16,180 nt of DNA, from the NCBI GenBank assembly GCA_946631935.1, contig CAMPAP010000124.1:1-16180 (forward strand). Reading direction: 5' to 3'. The notes under the pieces are model-generated. The model saw nothing but the letters and a program-made list of their open reading frames with translations, was not told where the DNA came from and ran no database searches. Made by a program: the position numbers and the translations under genes. Position 1 is the first letter of the stretch. Each line of letters begins with the position of its first letter. Below, piece by piece: positions 14,579 through 16,180 of this stretch. This stretch comes from an uncultured Lachnospiraceae bacterium. Its GTDB lineage: Bacteria > Bacillota > Clostridia > Lachnospirales > Lachnospiraceae.

Positions 14579-14607
14579 TTGTAATTGATCCCGGTCTATG
14601 TTAAAAT
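14579..14607 (+). promoter_or_regulatory. Extended -10 promoter for the thiolase-crotonase operon
   Basis: TTGTAA (14579-14584), a 17-base spacer and TAAAAT (14602-14607) preceded by TGT. The layout is the same as the hpf promoter (same -35 hexamer, spacer and TGT). The predicted leader is about 100 bases. Confidence 0.6.
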
Positions 14608-14632
14608 TCAAATAGTCTGACAAAAAAATAAC

Positions 14633-14667
14633 AATCTTAAAAATACGTAAGATTTTCGCGTATTTTT
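14633..14667 (+). promoter_or_regulatory. Two mutually exclusive hairpins in the thiolase mRNA leader
   Basis: AATCTTA (14633-14639) can pair with TAAGATT (14648-14654). Alternatively AAAAATACG (14639-14647) can pair with CGTATTTTT (14659-14667). The second stem uses the loop of the first, so they compete. Both are A/T-rich. The 3' arm of the second contains five T residues. This resembles a switch in outline only; no known riboswitch core was recognised. Confidence 0.35.
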
Positions 14668-14714
14668 CGGAACATCAGGCAACAGATCGATTGAAATCAA
14701 TTGGAGGAAAACAA

Positions 14715-15911
14715 ATGGGTAAGAAGATCGTCATCGCAGGTGCATGTCGTACCGCAATCGGAACTATGGGCGGATCCCTTTCGGGAATTCCCGCAGCAGA
14801 GCTCGGAGCAATCGTAATCAAGGAGGCTGTTAACCGTGCAGGCATCAAGCCTGAGAACGTTGACCAGGTTTATATGGGATGCGTTATCCAGGCAGGACAG
14901 GGACAGAACGTAGCACGTCAGGCATCCATCAAGGCAGGTCTTCCCATTGAAGTACCCGCTGTTACAATGAACGTTGTATGCGGATCCGGACTTAACTGTG
15001 TTAACCAGGCAGCTCAGATGATCGCAGCAGGCGATGCCGATGTAGTTGTAGCAGGCGGTATGGAGAACATGTCAATGGCTCCTTTTGCAATGCCCAATGC
15101 AAGATTCGGATACAGAATGATGTGGCCCAGCCAGAGCAAGGGCGGTATCGTTGATACCATGGTAAACGATGCTCTTTGGGATGCATTCAATGATTATCAC
15201 ATGATCACAACCGCTGACAACGTAGCAAGAGAGTGGAATCTCACCAGAGAAGAGCTTGATGAGTTCGCACTTAAGTCACAGCAGAAGGCATGTGCAGCTA
15301 TTGAGTCAGGAGCTTTCAAGAAAGAGATCGTTCCCGTAGAGGTTAAAAAGAAGAAGGAGACCGTTATCTTTGATACAGATGAAGGCCCCAGAGTAGGATC
15401 CACCATTGAAGGACTGGCAAAGCTTAAGCCCCTCAATCCCGACGGATTCGTAACCGCAGGTAATGCATCAGGAATCAATGACGGTGCTGCAGCCATGATC
15501 CTTATGACCGAAGAGAAAGCTAAGGAGCTTGGCGTTAAGCCTATGGCCTACTTCGTAGCAGGTGCTCTTGCAGGCGTTCGCCCCGAAGTAATGGGTATCG
15601 GACCTGTTGCTGCAACCAAAAAGGTTATGGCTAAGGCAGGATACAAGATCGAAGACTTCGACATCATCGAGGCTAATGAGGCATTCGCTGCACAGTCAGT
15701 AGCTGTCGGCAAGGATCTCGGAATCGATGTTGACAAGCAGCTTAATCCCAACGGAGGAGCTATCGCTCTCGGACATCCCGTAGGAGCATCTGGTGCCCGT
15801 ATCCTTGTAACCCTTCTTTATGAGATGGAAGCTAAGGGCGCAAAGAAAGGACTTGCTACCCTCTGCATCGGCGGCGGTATGGGCTGCGCAACCATCGTAG
15901 AGAGAGATTAA
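14715..15911 (+). CDS. thl: Acetyl-CoA C-acetyltransferase (thiolase) of the butyrate pathway
   Basis: The 398-residue enzyme condenses two acetyl-CoA to acetoacetyl-CoA, the first step toward butyryl-CoA. All thiolase landmarks are present: the acyl-accepting Cys89 in NVVCGSGLNCV, GGMENMS (115-120), TAGNASGINDGAAA (247-260), NEAFA (321-325), His354 in GHPVGASGARI, and the deprotonating Cys384 in CIGGGMGCA. Length is the usual one for the biosynthetic thiolase class. The ATG at 14715 has GGAGG at 14703-14707; a longer reading from TTG 14691 adds residues with no family counterpart and would place the ribosome binding site inside the gene. Only 15 bases separate it from the crotonase gene, so they form an operon. 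Codon use is very uniform (GCA, GGA, CTT, AAG, GTT), as expected for a highly expressed fermentation gene. Confidence 0.95.
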   Translation: MGKKIVIAGACRTAIGTMGGSLSGIPAAELGAIVIKEAVNRAGIKPENVDQVYMGCVIQAGQGQNVARQASIKAGLPIEVPAVTMNVVCGSGLNCVNQAAQMIAAGDADVVVAGGMENMSMAPFAMPNARFGYRMMWPSQSKGGIVDTMVNDALWDAFNDYHMITTADNVAREWNLTREELDEFALKSQQKACAAIESGAFKKEIVPVEVKKKKETVIFDTDEGPRVGSTIEGLAKLKPLNPDGFVTAGNASGINDGAAAMILMTEEKAKELGVKPMAYFVAGALAGVRPEVMGIGPVAATKKVMAKAGYKIEDFDIIEANEAFAAQSVAVGKDLGIDVDKQLNPNGGAIALGHPVGASGARILVTLLYEMEAKGAKKGLATLCIGGGMGCATIVERD

Positions 15912-15926
15912 TAAAGGAGAATCAAT

Positions 15927-16180
15927 ATGGCACTCGTTTTATATGAAGTAAAAGACAACGTTGCAGTCATCACCATCAACAGACCCGAGGCATTAAATGC
16001 CCTCAACTCCGAAGTTCTTGATGAACTGGGCAATGTCATTGGCGGTATTGATCTTGGCGTGGTAAGAGCAGTCATCCTTACCGGTGCAGGCGAGAAGAGC
16101 TTTGTTGCCGGAGCTGATATTGGCGAGATGAGCAGCCTTACAAAGGCTCAGGGTGAAGCATTCGGTAAGAAGGGAAATGA
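15927..16180 (+). CDS. crt: Crotonase / 3-hydroxybutyryl-CoA dehydratase, 3'-truncated by the window end
   Basis: The first 84 residues of an enoyl-CoA hydratase family protein are present and the frame is open to the window end. It starts MALVLYEVKDNVAVITINRPEALNALNSEVLDEL, the usual crotonase N-terminus, and contains FVAGADIGEM (about 64-73), whose backbone forms part of the oxyanion hole. The catalytic Glu residues lie beyond the window. AAAGGAGA at 15913-15920 precedes ATG 15927 at good spacing. Directly after thiolase, it should be the dehydratase step (3-hydroxybutyryl-CoA to crotonyl-CoA). In related butyrate producers, 3-hydroxybutyryl-CoA dehydrogenase, butyryl-CoA dehydrogenase and electron-transfer flavoprotein genes lie in the same cluster, so they may follow. 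Confidence 0.92.
   Translation, partial: MALVLYEVKDNVAVITINRPEALNALNSEVLDELGNVIGGIDLGVVRAVILTGAGEKSFVAGADIGEMSSLTKAQGEAFGKKGN

Noticed and set aside
14585..14640. Rex-type operator at the thiolase promoter
   Set aside because: I looked for TTGTTAA-N4-TTAACAA and found only isolated TGTTAA and AACAA-like pieces with no symmetry.

Overview
The window reads as a chromosomal segment of a low-to-moderate GC anaerobic Firmicute, most likely a butyrate-forming Lachnospiraceae of the Butyrivibrio/Roseburia type. The basis is the thiolase-crotonase gene pair typical of the butyryl-CoA operon, a GH5 lipoprotein of rumen/gut type, an EAL-HDOD (YuxH-type) protein, a long-form HPF, and AGGAG-type ribosome binding sites with A/T-rich intergenic DNA. 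The genus is an inference; no rRNA or other marker is present.

Left part (1-4447, all +): the 3' end of a short-chain dehydrogenase closest in motif pattern to the YmfI/EF-P 5-aminopentanone reductase group, closed by a clear terminator. Next is an EAL-HDOD protein whose EAL half lacks the catalytic signature, with its own promoter and terminator. Then comes a short GC-rich structured spacer and an 812-residue fusion of TPR repeats, a DUF4037-like nucleotidyltransferase-type domain and a DUF4125-like domain.

Middle (4473-10998): a minus-strand Rpn/PD-(D/E)XK nuclease with a tandem 12-bp repeat in its 3' end. It is followed by a plus-strand zinc-ribbon/one-TM/TPR surface protein with a conserved C-terminal domain of unknown function, preceded by a strong promoter and a palindrome. 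A 415-bp AT-rich gap holds four DnaA-box-like sequences. Then come a lipoprotein GH5 glycoside hydrolase and an ECF sigma factor translationally coupled to a one-TM anti-sigma factor. A bidirectional terminator separates this from the next gene.

Right part (11119-16180): a minus-strand methyl-accepting chemotaxis protein with a good upstream promoter; a 460-bp AT-rich divergent intergenic region; a small acidic Cys-containing protein of unknown function; long-form hibernation promoting factor with promoter, leader palindrome and terminator; then a 364-bp control region with a perfect 12-bp dyad, a promoter and two mutually exclusive leader hairpins, leading into thiolase and the start of crotonase, the first two steps after acetyl-CoA in butyrate synthesis.

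Most genes are housekeeping or sensory/surface functions. No CRISPR array, IS element, tRNA or rRNA was seen. The best leads for something undescribed are the TPR-DUF4037-DUF4125 fusion, the zinc-ribbon surface protein, and the control elements ahead of the butyrate genes. I see no clear multi-gene novel system.
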